Notes: generated from the letters alone by a model not told the origin. Numbered from the stretch's first letter, positions 37,083 to 50,228 are shown. The stretch: 64,000 nt of DNA from Phylloscopus collybita (GCA_027886175.1 JAJNNQ010000075.1:54807001-54871000), one strand, 5' to 3'. Numbers and translations are program-made.

Positions 37083-39956
37083 CTCACTAAGAATGAGCAG
37101 TTTATTATGCAAAATCTTGTTGGCCTTGTTGGCCTTGTTATGCAAAGTCAAGTTGGCCTACTAATAATTTTTAAAGATAATAGCAAATGTGGTGGGGTTT
37201 TTTGTTTGTTTTTGGTTTTTTGGTTTTTTTACATTGAAAAAGGATAGCAATTACTTTTACTGATCATCAGTGCAACTCTGGTAGAAGTCAAGTTTTGCAC
37301 AACAGTTACAAAGCTCAAGACCAAAATATCATATGGGAAGAACAATATCGTAGTAAACCAGAATAGTCCACTCTGGGTTAAGAGGGAAGAAAGTCTGAGT
37401 GGAAACAGAGTTTATTGTGTGATAGGATGAAAAGCAATTACGTACACGTAAAGAATGAGAAACAGTGTAACAGCCCAGTGAACACTTAATGATGTTTGAA
37501 CTCTCTAAAATCACAGTTTAATGAAGAGGAAAAGTTTAACCTCTTTTTAAATTAAACATTCACATTTCAAATTTTGTTTGTGACCTTTTAGAATTAGCTG
37601 TATCATTAGTATTTTTAATATTTTGTAATTACACACTGTAAAAACTCTTATTTACATTTGCAATCTCTGCATGCTTTCCTGTCAACTAAAATGTAAAAGC
37701 TATTTTCCACAAAAAGGTATTAATAATTAAAAAGACATTAATAGTCTAAAGCATCAAGAATTAATTTGTTGTTGCAGTTATATTCAACTTTTCAAGTTCT
37801 TTTATAGTGAAGGACTAACACAAATTTGTCCCAATTATCAAATTATTCCTAATATGACATAAATTTTCAACCATGGTTCTAAATTTTATTGCTTTGTTGG
37901 ACAATTCTGTCACATGTTGAGGGTTATTCTCTGCAAATTTGCTATATTTGTTTTTAATAACGATGACATTTTGAAGTACATGGACTAAACGTGTCAAAAA
38001 AATCCAAACTAATTTTTTTTTTAATAACTGTCACCCCAGGCCACCAATGGAGATGAAAAACAAAAGTTGGGGTTGCCTTTTTTATTTTTTTTAAGCTGTT
38101 TAGCTTCTGGATGATTGTTGTGCCTAACTTTTTCAAACCTAGTTTGCATTCTTGAGTTTAGGTTGCACAATTTTCCCAAGATATTTTAATTAATATTACT
38201 TAAAACCATGGTTCAAATAGAGATAGATTTGTTCTAAATTAGCATTCTCTAATATGACCAATGGATATATCAGTTTTAATACTTTTAGAAATGTTTCGGC
38301 AAGATGAACAAGATTTTTCTCATGCTTGTTGTGGAATATTCATCATTAAATGCCTCCTTGTCATCTGTATTGATGCTTTCACTATTAGTCTTTGTCTGAA
38401 AACTCAAGCTAGGTAATGTGACAGGAGCTCATGTTAAGAAGAATCACTTTTTACAAATTATGTGGCAAGGATAGGTTAAGGCGTAATAGGGTTCAAATCA
38501 TTGATTTTATCTCAACATGTTCTACAACTTAACTTATAACAGGCAACCTCTGGCTTCTGCTGTTTTGATAGGTGTTTGATATTCCTAAGCCAGAGTGAGG
38601 TTAATGTGAAGTTTGACTCTACTGATTCCTCAGCTGAGCTATTCTTTGAATTAACAGGGTGATCCATCACATATGCATTATCACTCAGAGGTGTACAATG
38701 TGTCCTACTTTAAAGAACACATCAATTTATGAGTCTTGAAAAAATGTCCAATGCCACGAGTCACTGGCAGGAAAGAAGTATTAACACTGACTTGTTCCCA
38801 TGTGTGATAGTGATGAATGTCCTTTGAAAGCAAACAGATAATCATCACGGCAGAATCTTTCTCAGTAGCTCCTCAACCTCATGAGGGGTCTTTCCATTCC
38901 ATTCCTCTAGGAAAAGCTGGGTTTGTGCTTTCTGTATCCAATGGTATGGCCAAAACATATCCAAAACTCTTAAACCCTATGTAAAAGTCCAGCTGCCTGC
39001 TCAGCATGAATTCTATCGGTGCTGTCTTTATTAATGGCTTCAAGCACTGTGTGGAGATAAATACAGAGCAGGGGCATGACCTAGCTTTTTTCAAGCTGTG
39101 CTGCCACACTTTTTATGTATGTCATTGTCAAATGAAAGAAAAATCTTTCCATCTCTCCAAAAAGTACAGCAGACAGCACTTGTAGTTTCTCAAAACCCTT
39201 GCTCTGTATTCCATGAAGCTGTTCTGCCAATTTGAGACACTAAAACACCATACTGTCTTCTGGGGTGCTGCCATCACTGCTGTTGAAAGATAAACATGGA
39301 TTGCACTTCCTAGAGTCTAAACCTGCCTATGTTAGGAGTGGCATGACAAGAGGATGAGCAATTATAAGGACAATAAAACCAACATGAAGTGCTTCTTTAT
39401 GGACATATGCCTTTCTTCAGGGTTTGTTTTACTTATAAAAATATGCATCCGGGCAAACCACTTCAAGAAAAAAATAACATTGTCATACCAGAGTAAATCA
39501 GTAAGGCTTTTGATGGAAGTATCACTGACTTCTGCAAGACAACCTTTACGAAAATGCATCAAAGAGCTGGACCACAAGGATTCTTAAGAACAATCAGAAA
39601 AACTGTTTGGTCCAATACTTTGTCCATAGATGTATTCTGAAAAGTAAAGAAGAGTCTCCATTTTTTATCATTAACATTTCTCTCTGAAGGAATAATCAAG
39701 CCCTCCAACAAGGTAAAGATGCATAAAATATAATTATGATGAATAATGTTTTGTACTCACATTATTTTACACAGGACAAAAATAAACAACAAAAACGTAT
39801 TAAAACTTTGTCTTGGCTTGGGGAGACAGGTAACCACCAGGAAAAACTGGAGTTTCCCTTGAAATGGAGAACATAAAACCTCCACCTCCTCCAAATTATT
39901 ATAATTTCACAATTAAATGCTTTCAGGCCAAGATTTGGGTATAGGAATGACAGTTC

Positions 39957-39962
39957 TTTATT
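39957..39962 (-). terminator. Polyadenylation signal of the ERVL-like LTR
   Basis: TTTATT on the plus strand (AATAAA on the minus strand) lies about 150 bases from the U5 end of the element. Confidence 0.55.
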
Positions 39963-39994
39963 TGGAATATTAAAAAATACAAATGTAGTAGTAA

Positions 39995-40027
39995 ACAATC
40001 AATCAAACAAACAAACAAATAAAAAAA
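39995..40027 (+). repeat. CAAA/AAAT simple repeat inside the LTR
   Basis: CAATCAAA and CAAACAAA units pass into AAATAAAAAAAT. The tract is strand-asymmetric like the other A/C tracts of the window. Confidence 0.7.
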
Positions 40028-40556
40028 TAGGCAAGCCAACAACAAAAATCCTAGAAAACCCTGACACAGTCAGCTGTATGACCTGACACCCTGTTGGTCA
40101 GGGTGTTGGTAGCAGTCCAGATAGATCCTCCTGGAGTAACAGATGTGGTTCTGTAGAGTAGAAATGATCCTGTAGAAAATCCAGTGGTGGTGACATGGGT
40201 CTGGTCTTCCTCCAGGAATCCAGTGGAAAAACTGGATAGCTGGTGTTCCTACGTCTCAGTTTTTATCTAGATAGGAATGGTTGGCTTCCCCCCACTGGGT
40301 GGAGCATCTCACAATGGGATGATGGAATGTGTCATGTCATTGGTGAGCCTTAATGGCCCATTAAGAGAAGATATCTCCCAGAGGGGTGAAAGAGATAAGA
40401 AACACTGCCCCACCTGGTTTTAAAAGTTGGCCCATTATCAGAAGGCATCTGCCCCCCCCCGCCCAGAGTTACAAGAGAGAAAGAAAAAAAACATCTCCCC
40501 AGCTGCTTTCAACAAATGAAATACATTACACATTTTTGGTTCCATAACCCAAGACA

Positions 40557-41499
40557 AGCATCAAATGAATTAAAGAAGATAAAAACTGGTGGCAAAAAAA
40601 AAAAAAAAAAAAGTGCTTTTTATTCAAACTGTGCAAGTGGTTGAAAGTGGTCAGCATGTAAAAAAATCACATGAATCTTGTATACAAAGTCAATTGTCAA
40701 ACTTTCTTTACCTAGAAATGCAAATACAGAGCTGTCGTAAGATAAAGAAGGAATGAATATTTGAAAACTTTCAATTAAAGGATATTTAGAAATTATTCTG
40801 AGGGTCATTATTTGGAAGAAAGTGATAAATTGAAAATACAAATTATGTATAATAAGACATTAACTTTTTTTGTGGAGAGTCATAATTATGACATTAAAAT
40901 TAGTTAGAAAAAGAGTTATTTATATTTATACTTATCCAGAAGAACTTGGACATAGGTGAGGACTGTGGACAATTTCCTTGTCAATGTTCATCACCATATT
41001 CTTTCCTGGGATTCAATGAAACTTTCCCGGAGCCATTTCCTTATTCAGAATTCTTCCACTATTATAGTGATTTCTCTTCGTGTAGCATTACCTGATTTCT
41101 TTCCAAGGACACTGCTTCTCTTTCCTTGAAGAGTCCTTTATCATCCCGACCTTTCTATCTTATATCCTACCATCTGCACTTAATTGCCTATTTTTCTCCT
41201 TTGTTTCTTTGCAAAATGCCTAAATAACTATACATATACCTACATTTATACACATATCAACAACTGTGGACTTTCTTCTCTTCCACTTCCCTTGTTTTTG
41301 CAAAGAATATTTCCTTCCTCCCCCTAGAACAATAAAGATTTTGTAATTACTTTTCAGCCAAGATCAACTGTTGTCTCAAGAAAGATAAGTGGATACCTGG
41401 ATAGATTTGCTGCCAAGGGTAACAAAATGTTTAAACTGGTACCCAGTTTACTCCAGAGCACAGGAATGCTCATTTTTTTTTTTTCCCCCTAAAATAGAT
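40557..41499. other. Unique DNA, no gene recognised
   Basis: An A20 run lies at 40593-40612. Nothing else is recognised; a 73-codon minus-strand frame has no domain. Confidence 0.5.
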
Positions 41500-41951
41500 C
41501 CTGAGGAAAAGATTAGAGACTGTGAATAATGGCCAGTGATGTTACAGGAGAGCTCTCACTTTTTGCAAGAGCCTCCATAAGAATGACAAGCCTAGAAATT
41601 CCCCCTTGTTTGGCTATGTATCTCTAATGTACATTCTGCATCCGAAAGTGAATGCAGAGGGTCTGGGAACAAACACATCTTGAAAATAAACCCTTTACTT
41701 TGTCCAGGCTTCACCAAAAGGCTTCACTCCTGTAGGAGTCCAGGGTATTCCCTCTGGACATCCTGGCCAAAAGAAGCCTGAACAAAAACCTGTACAGGGG
41801 GGTCTGGGATTTGTACAGGGGGGTTGCAGACCCTGGCATGGGCCCCAGCGTATAGTCCATGGGAAAGATTGCCAACATTATGGGAGGAATTGCAAACCCT
41901 CAAAGGTATTGGAAAGTAAAAACATTTGTACACTGGGATTTTAGGACAGGG
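41500..41951 (+). mobile_element. ERV-derived segment next to an LTR, class uncertain
   Basis: A GC-richer block with an AATAAA at about 41687-41692 lies before the LTR. The 12-base word TGTACAGGGGGG occurs twice at 41789 and 41810, 21 bases apart. A short plus-strand open stretch (about 41707-41860) is rich in proline, glycine and glutamine. It may be a worn retroviral internal or U3 segment, but I see no diagnostic protein motif, so this is inference from position and composition. Confidence 0.4.
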
Positions 41952-42135
41952 ATGACCAGAGACAAGATGGAGAATTCTGGGCGTTACCCTAGAGTCTTCT
42001 CCTTCTTCTTCGTCTCCATTTTGTGCAGTGGTGATGACATGAAGTAGATTTAGAGGGATTGGGTCAAAGTAGAAGACATATGTCTAGTGTCAAGTATTGG
42101 TTCACAATTGTAAATAATGTACACGTAATTATCTG

Positions 42136-42143
42136 TATATAAG
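42136..42143 (+). promoter_or_regulatory. TATA box of the ERVL-like LTR
   Basis: TATATAAG lies 90 bases before the LTR polyA signal, the usual LTR spacing. Whether it is active cannot be seen. Confidence 0.5.
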
Positions 42144-42232
42144 ATGACGAGCTGGGGGCAGGTGGTCAGTCGTCACCTGTTGCCCATGATGTCTCTTGGC
42201 AGAGCTCAGAGAAAAGTATAGAGATAAGACAA

Positions 42233-42238
42233 AATAAA
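42233..42238 (+). terminator. LTR polyadenylation signal
   Basis: AATAAA is followed by CAAGGTGAG inside the LTR. Confidence 0.5.
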
Positions 42239-42360
42239 CAAGGTGAGAAACCTTGAAAAAGAACATCTAAGGCTCCTCGTCGTTTCTGCGAGTGACTCGG
42301 GGCTCCCCTGAAGGGCAAAGGGTCAAAACCACCCTCATTCACGGGAAGCAGACACCCCAA

Positions 42361-45300
42361 GAGGTATGAGATATTGGTATTTGAATAACCTGCTTTTATT
42401 CAAATTGATGAAAAGAAAAAAAACAAAAAGACATTCACATCATTCAGGCAGATTTTAACTTCTCAGAGTATGGTTGTTGGTTTCACCTTAGGCACTTAAA
42501 GAAGCTGGAAAATACCAGACATTTGTAAGGCAGCCACATACATAATAATGAAAAGTAAGACAAAGTCAATGTTCAACTTGATTGATCTCTTTGACCAGTT
42601 GTTCTCCATAGTATTTTTTCAACATTGCTCCAACATTTTAATTCAGACAGCAGTTTCAATTTCTTTTATCCTGTTATATATGATGCTGTGAGATTTCAGT
42701 GGGTGTTTCTTCAAGTGAACTCAAGGTTCTATAGAATGACATCTTTCATTGCTGGAAGTTTATGCTAACGTGTCTTTTAATTTCTAGTAATACTTCTTAA
42801 TACAGAATGACCTAAATCAAGGATTTTTTGTCAAGATAATGAGTGTTAGCATTATTAAAAGATATTAAAGATATGTCAAAATATAGCTGGTTTTGAGTTA
42901 AAAAGTACTAGCTCCTGAATCAAAGGGAATATTGCTATTGATATGACCCATCACTCAATCAAATTTTATAGTTAATTCATTTTTGGGGTTTTGATAGTAT
43001 AAAACTCCAAAACTGCATCAGACAAATCTGTATAAATGTTGAACTTCTGAGTTTATTCTGACTAGAAGTGAACAAATAACTTCCAGCAGTTGCTAATGTG
43101 TCCTTCAAGTGTTTCAAGTATAAAATGCTGAAAATTCAAAAAGCAGTCTAACCTCAACTAGTCTTTCAAAGACTGCAAGGTAGTTTAACACTTAGTGACT
43201 TCTGATGCAGAAATAATTCATTTCAGTTGTGGTACCTGATTCCAGAGCATTGAGTGATCAGAGATCTTTATACCTGCAAGTCTGAGTGCCCAAGAACATA
43301 AATGATACAAATTGAGCAGTGATCAATCTTCATAACAATTGCACTCTCTTGTTTTGATAATTACCAAAGTTTATTTAAACATGAAATATTTTCCCAGATA
43401 CACACATTAATACACCTCATAATTCCTCTCTCGAAGGTGTGGTTCACAGATTTGTTACCAAGATAGTAAACAAGTTTGTCTAAGATCTCAGGACTAATCA
43501 CATAGCATGAATTAAGATGGTTAGATTTTTGTGGGTTTTCTAGGGGTGAAAATAAATCTAATTTTCCCTATTAGCCAATAGATAAAACCAGGTGAAGGGG
43601 GATTCATCTGACCTATGCTAAACAATGATTTTAGCATGAGATGAGCTATCTCCTGGATATGCTTTTTACTCTCCTCTGAGTAAACAGCTAGCAGAGCAGT
43701 AAAGATGTCATGTCCTGCCTTTTGGACATCTAATACTGAAACTCTTGAATCTGGCAGGTAAAATGTGTTTCAGATGCAGGTTCCAAAGCTTCTTTCAAAC
43801 AATACTTCCCATAATGCAATTATCCCATTCATGAGGAAGACTGTTGAGCTACCTACTTGGAAGCCCCCCAGCAGTGATCCCATGCTTACAACCTTTATAT
43901 TCCTCAGGAAGTTTCTTGTTTTGACAGTCACTGAGAAAATCTTTAAAAGACGACCCTATTATATCTCAAGACTTACAACAGGAATTGAAAACTAAAATTA
44001 AGATTTTTTTCCTTAAACATTCCAATTTTTTTAAGTCAGTCTCTGATACTGGGGAGTCCACTAATCATCCCTTTAATGCAAACAAAACTCTTCAGACTTG
44101 TTTATAAGCCATGAAGAAACACAAACCAAGACAAATTCCTTTTTCCCTGGAAATAATCCTTAAAATATAGCTATGGGAAGTTTTTCTGTCTGAAGTATTT
44201 CAGAACTGAAACAATTTATATCCACAGCTATCAGGTCTCATGGCTTCATGACTTTAAAGAAGAAAAAGGAGTAAATGCTGTGCTTTTACCTTAGGTGATA
44301 CGATACATCACCTGGCGTAGTACTTGAAGTTTTCCTCAAAGCAAAACTATCTTACTTTATCCTCACTGTATTTTTACCTTTGGAAGACTATATATTTAGC
44401 TGGGCTAAGATAAAACAGATAAAAAATAAACAGCTTTTAGAGCACCAAAATTCCATTGTCACAAAGGAGCCTGATCTGGTTTAACTTTGTGGCAGAAGAA
44501 TGACTATGACCATGTCAGAAGCATCCACCCCTGTGGATATGAATCAAACCTTCTTCTATAGGAAGCCACACAGTGAAACTAGGCCATTTTCCTCTGTAAT
44601 GCATTGGACTCTATGAAAACTTCATTTTCCAAAATTCTAATACTTTGAATGTCCAAAATGAGGCTGCTAATAGTAATTTGTTTTGTTTTGTTTTTTACTA
44701 TCCTTCTAAATTTAATCTTCCATTCCTTAATGCATCCAGAAAGAAAATTTAGTAGTCAGTTGCTGAAATTGTTATATTTTCCTTCTTGAAAGATGGAATT
44801 ACAATATCTCAACTTACTGAGCTTAAGGATCAACAAACCCAGAGATCTAAAGCACAGTCTTACATAATGGATCCAAGTTTCTTAGGAGGGTACTAAAACC
44901 TATAAAGTTATTCCTAACCAAGGAATAGATTGTAATAAGAGAAACACAGCCTTTCTAGTCAGACATACTATTTCCATAAAATTATATTTACTCATGCATG
45001 CACAGGTAAATTACATTAAAGCAAAATTTATTATGGGCGACTTACTGAATACTGTAGCCTGATACTACGCAAAAAGGCAAAGTACATCAGCTTTTAAAAT
45101 TTTCTGCAAACATCAACCATGAAATCACACTGTTGCAGTTGGTCATAAATTAATAATATTGCAAGGAGCACCAAACATAGAGAGGGAATAGTAAAGATTC
45201 AGCCAACAAAATCATTGAATACTGTGTATGACTAAGCCCCCACTAAATAAGGAAAGTCACATTCCCGAAAACAGAAACTCTAACCTCATTAAGCAAGTAT

Positions 45301-45974
45301 AAAACTGTCTGAAGTGATGGAAAACCACTTGGTACTTCACCTAATAACACAACTGGAATCCACTTTGAAGGAAAATTGAGGCAAAAGATCCTGTACAAAT
45401 CAGGGAGACTGCAAAAAAACAAAGCATTAAAGTAAAATTGCCGAAAAGAAGACAATAAGAATCTGTAATACTCTGAACAGAACACAAGAAGGCACTTAAA
45501 GAGGCATTCAGAAGTAATGGTGACATTAACTCAATAAAGGCATATGCATCCAAAGAGCCCCTGAAGCAATCTATACCCAGTGACTACGGCATCAAAGTAG
45601 CTGCATTTGAAAAATTAGCACCCCATTACCATGGAGTAACAATGAGGTTCAAAGGCTTTATAAAAGCAAAGGACAAAACTTGGCAGTTGAAGCATAATGA
45701 GAACCCTAATGATAGAAGTTGAGAGGGAGACTGAGAAGAAACAACACATTGAAATAGCTTTTCCTTGGCATTGCCTATTGTAAAAATAGCTAGGGAAGAA
45801 AGCATCTACTCAAATTCATTCTGGGAATGTTTTGATGTTGATGTAATTTGTTCTCAAGATGTGAACATCAAGACAGATAGAAGTCTTTAAGCACTCATTT
45901 CCATCATTGTTTGCAAGTGATTCAGGAACCTTCATGTGTTTGCTGCAATAAGTATGTTGAAGATAGAAAAGGTT
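42361..45974. other. Unique AT-rich DNA, no gene recognised
   Basis: No mobile element, microsatellite over 30 bases or plausible exon was seen. Open frames reach about 80 codons and have no domain. Confidence 0.5.
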
Positions 45975-46244
45975 TATCTTGGTGAAAAGGAGGCTCAGAG
46001 GTGACCTTACAACTCTCTACAACCATCTGAAAGGAGGTGGCAGACAGGTGGGAGTTGGTCTCTTCTCCTAGGTAGCTAGGGATAGGAAAAGACATAGCCC
46101 TAAGATGCACCAGGGAAGGTTGAGGTTGGATATTAGAAATTATTTCTCACAGAAAAGGTGATTATATATTGGAATGGACTACCTGGGGAGGTGGTGGAGT
46201 CATGTTCCCGGAGATGTTTAAGGAAAGACTGCATATATAACACT
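45975..46244 (+). mobile_element. CR1 LINE 3' UTR fragment, sense, 3'-truncated
   Basis: It matches the CR1 3' UTR from 'aggctcagaggtgacctta' through 'gtgggagttggtctctt' and 'gtggtggagtca' and fades after 'ggaaagactg'. The terminal octamer repeats are missing, so the copy lost its own 3' end. It resembles the copy at 22560-23335 closely enough to be of the same or a near subfamily. Confidence 0.9.
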
Positions 46245-48978
46245 TGAACCTATTTGATTCTGTATTTTATTAAAATGCAGTGGATGTTGTCTTTCTTAAC
46301 ACCTAAAATACATAGAAGTAATTAATATCAGCTTTACTTCTGAGATAATTTCTTTCTTCTTGAGAATATATCTCACCTGCTCTGACTACGGATCACTATT
46401 TACTACTTCCAGTTCAGTTACTGAGTACAAGAGGAAACTGACTAGCAGATAATGTGTTGCTAAAGGTCTGTTTTCCAAACCTTTTGTCCAGACTGAGAAG
46501 TGTATGCATTTGAGTAATTATTATTTAGAGTTCCTATCTGTCCCAATAGGTTTCACTAGTGTTTCTTCTGTAAATGTCAGCAAGTCCTAGCCTTCCTTGT
46601 ACTAGAAAAGAATTGCTGAATGAGTAACAACATGCCTCATGTTAGTGTTATGGTCTTAGTTAGAACTAGCAGTTCTAACTGCTTAGGTTAGAAATAAATA
46701 ACCTTCAGAAGAAAATGTAAAACAGTAAGGTTCTGATTTTAGTTTCTCATAAGGCTCAAAAATGATGGTGCTCAATTAGAAGTTTTGTTTTATTATATTA
46801 CTTGCCCTCTTCCATTTACAATGAAAGAGAATTCTTTGAGCACCAGCATCACAGGACAGATATCCACATGAAAATCATTTTTTTGGGAAAGACTCTCACT
46901 AGGTCAAAATCATGATTTAAAAGAAGACTTGACTGTCTTCTTTCTTAGCTCATGAAGTTTCATATATATTCTAACGGTTTTAAGGCTTGATAGGACATAA
47001 ATGTTTTCCATATAGGTCTATTCTTTTAAAAACATCTGTTGTTTGAGCATTTGTTACTGCTGCCACATGCACATGGTCAGGAGTGCACTTCAGCTTTTAA
47101 ACAAAAGTCCAGTGAGTTAGAGAAATACCACTTCTTTCTAGATGATTATCAAATTTCAATATTGATTCTTTGGTAGAATCTTTCCTTATGGTTCTCATTT
47201 TTCTTATAACATCAGGATTCATCTTGTTAATTTTCTAACATCTCCAGCAAGAAACCCCAATGTTCTTTCATATCACCAGAGGGTTGAAAGACGAGGTAGC
47301 CATGAAATGCTTCACCTGTTTTCGATACATCACAAAGGAGAGAATGTTATCATTATATAAATCCTTGGTGGCATCATGCCTTTAGATTTAGCCTGATCAG
47401 GAAACCTAAGGAAAAACAAAAGTTATAAGTATGGCAGCATAAGACTACATTTCTTTAAAAATTTTCCTTTCTTCAGTAAATAATAAAATAATTCACCAGA
47501 TTCGTTCTGGCACAGGTTATCCAGATGATGAAGTTTCTCAAAACCATCACACCATAGGGGATTTTGTGTCCCCTGGGAAAAAGCATTCCCTCAGGAATGA
47601 GAGAATTCACAAAAAGTGGTGCTGAGGTCACTGGAGAGAAATAAAAACCAACGAATACAAAATAAACCAAAACAGAATCTAAAGTAGGAGCAGAATGTTG
47701 TTTGGAGGTTATTAAGCTGAACTACTGAAGATGCTTGAGCTCTTTAGTCAGGCAAATACTGGCTGGGGGTCTCCACTAGCAGAGAGCAGCCCTGGAGAAG
47801 CATTCTTGCTGGAGCCGTACAGGAGAGGTACTGAGGTACTGAGGGCTCAATGTTTTAATAGATATGCTGGTATAGGATTTGAATATACTTTGTCACTTTT
47901 AACTAGGAATGTGTGATACTTCTGTAATTCTGTAGTGTCTTTCCAACTAGCATAGGCTGTTGACTATGTGCTTTGATTGGGATTTCGTCAGGCTAGCTGT
48001 GAATATTTTCTACCCATATATGTAATGTTCTTTTGACGTATCTTTATCTGTTTTCTCAGGTCTGAGGTTTATCTTTTCCAGGTACCCATGGGTTTCTAGT
48101 GCTACAAAGATATTTTATTAAAAGATTTCTGGCCCTACATGTTAAAATGCTTTGTTTATCTTATTCATGTTAAGTCTGGAAGACTGTTTTTTAACACAAA
48201 ATATAATCTTCAAGGTGCTAGCACCAAACAGTGCTTTCAACAGGAAAAGAGAAAGAATTTACTTTTGGTTATTTCACTCAGGAATAGCAAAGCTTCTGAG
48301 GTTAAAATATACCTTTTTTTTTTTTTTTTTTTCTCTCATAAAAACAAAGCAGATCTCTGTGATAGACAGGGGGAAGGGAATGGGAAAAGAGATATTAAAA
48401 GGAAATCTAAATTGCAGTTCAATGAGGGCACTCTGAAAAATTACTCAGTTAAAATTAAAATTCCTAGGGAAATTGATACATAGAAAATATAAGTGTACAG
48501 TGTTGCTTCAACTTGAAGTCCAGCATGCACTTTAAATTATGTGCCTACCTCAGTCTTAATAAGATTCTCCAAGTGAGCAAAAGTACTATGAAAAAAAAAA
48601 AAACCCAAAACCAAAACCAAATGAAAACAAATTCTGATTACTTATATTAATCCTTCTTGTTTTCTGTTATTTTTTTTCAGTGTGAAACAGTTTATTTGAA
48701 ACAAATTATTTGAAACACATTATTTGAAACACATTATTTGATATGAGGGTGACCCAGAACTCTTGTTTTGTGCAACAAAGATATAAGTAAAGAGTTGAGA
48801 GCAGTTTTATTTGTTCCCCTTCAGAACAGCTATACATAGAGTTGGAAGCTTCTCTACTAATTTCTCTAAATACTGATTTAATTTCCATAAAAAGATCTTA
48901 GGTGGTTTCCTGTTAGAATGCTAGGAACTTAGATTTAAGATTTTAGTATATAGTAATATACTATACTATATTAATATG
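46245..48978. other. Unique AT-rich DNA with a 14-bp tandem repeat
   Basis: No gene or mobile element is recognised. It contains a T19 run near 48314, an A/C-only stretch at about 48588-48620, and a short tandem repeat at 48691-48742. Confidence 0.5.
48691..48742 (+). repeat. Tandem repeat, 14-bp unit, about 3.5 copies
   Basis: The unit ATTATTTGAAACAC is repeated with minor changes in the first copy and truncated in the last. Confidence 0.85.
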
Positions 48979-49370
48979 TGTGAGTCAAGATGAAGGATTT
49001 AGGGTGTTGTTTTCGTCCTTCTTCTTCACCTTCTTCTTTCGTCTTCTTCATGGGTCTAGGTGGTTTTCTGTAATTGGGTGAAAAATGTCTGCATTGCTGG
49101 CCTTGGGTGGTCATTATTGGGTCAAAACCATAAATATTATAGGTGTCACCTTGGTATTGAGTAATTATCACTTAAAAGTCCTTGGAAAGAGTTAGAAGCA
49201 CTCCATTTTACCTCATTTTCCTAGCATGTTAGTTGGAGTTCAATGCGTAAGTCTGTAAATACTGTAAATAGATAAGATAATAAACATTCCAAGTCCAAAC
49301 TCAGCATCTTCGTTTCCTGTGTAATTCATCCTGACCTTGGCAAGAGAAAAAAGAAGCCTAAACCATCACA
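48979..49370 (+). mobile_element. ERV LTR, ERVL-like, plus orientation
   Basis: The 392-bp segment starts TGTGA and ends ATCACA... in the form CCATCACA, giving a 5-bp terminal inverted repeat. AATAAA lies at 49279-49284, about 90 bases before the end. The C/T-rich 'cttcttcttcacc' segment near 49020 and the following 'gggtggtcattattgggtca' place it near the LTR at 41952-42360. The flanking five-base words differ (ATATG and GTTTC), so no target duplication is visible. No internal viral sequence is seen. Confidence 0.75.
49279..49284 (+). terminator. LTR polyadenylation signal
   Basis: AATAAA in the context GATAATAAACATTCC, about 90 bases before the LTR end. Confidence 0.5.
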
Positions 49371-50228
49371 GTTTCCCACTTTAATTCTTTTTTCTAAAGA
49401 CGAGGCCAGCACATTTTAAGAGAACAAGTGATAAGGTAAGAGGACACAATATGGAAAGCAAGTTAAAACTTTATTATATATGGGCCCTTGTCTGATTCAA
49501 CAGAAATGCTAGTGATAACAATGTCTTCAACATGGAAGAGAACCATTTAAAGAAAATTTCTTGTTATGAAAAGGAATGCAGCTTGGAGAATAATGGGAAA
49601 CCAAATTCCTGGAGTGAAAGCCCTGGCCTCAATCTGATTCAGTTGCTGAGGGAAAAAGAAGGCTTAAGAATTTAGAAATATCATCAAGAACTCTGCAAAT
49701 ACTTTCCAAGAATCAATCTTAATATTACTTGTGTGGAAAGCAAGAATATCAAACAGTGATACTGCTGAGGCCCTCTTTAGGCTGAAAATAGTGAGATAGT
49801 GGCTAGCCAAAAATAGTGATTTTTGCAGATTGTTTTTATTAGAAGCTGAAATTCATGACACTAAGGTCAGGTGACTTTTATAAGTATAGCTACTAAAGGA
49901 GGACTCAAAGAAGCAAGAGAAATTTTCTTTACCTTGCTTTGACAAACATGTTCCCCCCAGGTCCCATACTTTGGCTTTTCTCTTGGTGATTTTGTGCTGT
50001 GGTGGAGACTACTCTTTTTTCACCAGATTTATCTCTCTGTTTTTCCCTTATCCTGTCTCCCCTTTTCCCACTCCCTATTCTAAAACTATTCTCAGCACAG
50101 TCTCCAGAACTCATCATATAATTTTTCAAGCATCTTTGCATATCATTTGGGGATGGAAACATTGTCAATTAAGCCTAGTAATGTGTATAGGAGTGTGTAT
50201 ATTGCATATTTAACAGAACAAGCTTATA
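49371..50228. other. Unique DNA, no gene recognised
   Basis: No repeat or exon is recognised; the open frames on both strands around 49929-50213 overlap each other and have no domain. Confidence 0.5.

Larger units (their letters stand above)
33381..39808. other. Unique AT-rich DNA, no gene recognised
   Basis: It contains a diverged tandem duplication at 34226-34412, T/G-rich low-complexity tracts at 37025-37082 and 37193-37230, and overlapping open frames around 34831-35520. The longest, 124 codons on the plus strand from a TTG codon at 35044, shows no known domain. Confidence 0.5.
39809..40556 (-). mobile_element. Full-length ERVL-like solo LTR, minus orientation
   Basis: The 748-bp element starts TGTCTTGG and ends CCCAAGACA, a near-perfect terminal inverted repeat with TG...CA ends. 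On the minus strand AATAAA is at 39957-39962, so the reading direction is leftward. Internal segments such as 'ctgacaccctgttggtcagg' and 'aaacactgccccacctgg' match, from memory, an LTR family abundant in songbird genomes, probably ERVL. The five bases on each side (AACTT and AGCAT) agree at three of five positions, so the target duplication is worn. No viral coding sequence flanks it. The CAAA/AAAT run (39995-40027) lies inside the element. Confidence 0.85.
41952..42360 (+). mobile_element. ERV LTR (ERVL-like), plus orientation
   Basis: A TATA box TATATAAG at 42136-42143 and AATAAA at 42233-42238 lie 97 bases apart, followed by a R/U5-like segment ending near CCCCA at 42359. The left part (about 41960-42030) has a cytosine/thymine-rich segment with 'cttcttcttcgtctcc', shared in type with the LTR at 48979-49370, and both then carry a 'ggtgatgac'/'ggtggtcatt' type stretch. 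So the two LTRs may be related. Left boundary approximate; no target duplication found. Confidence 0.7.
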
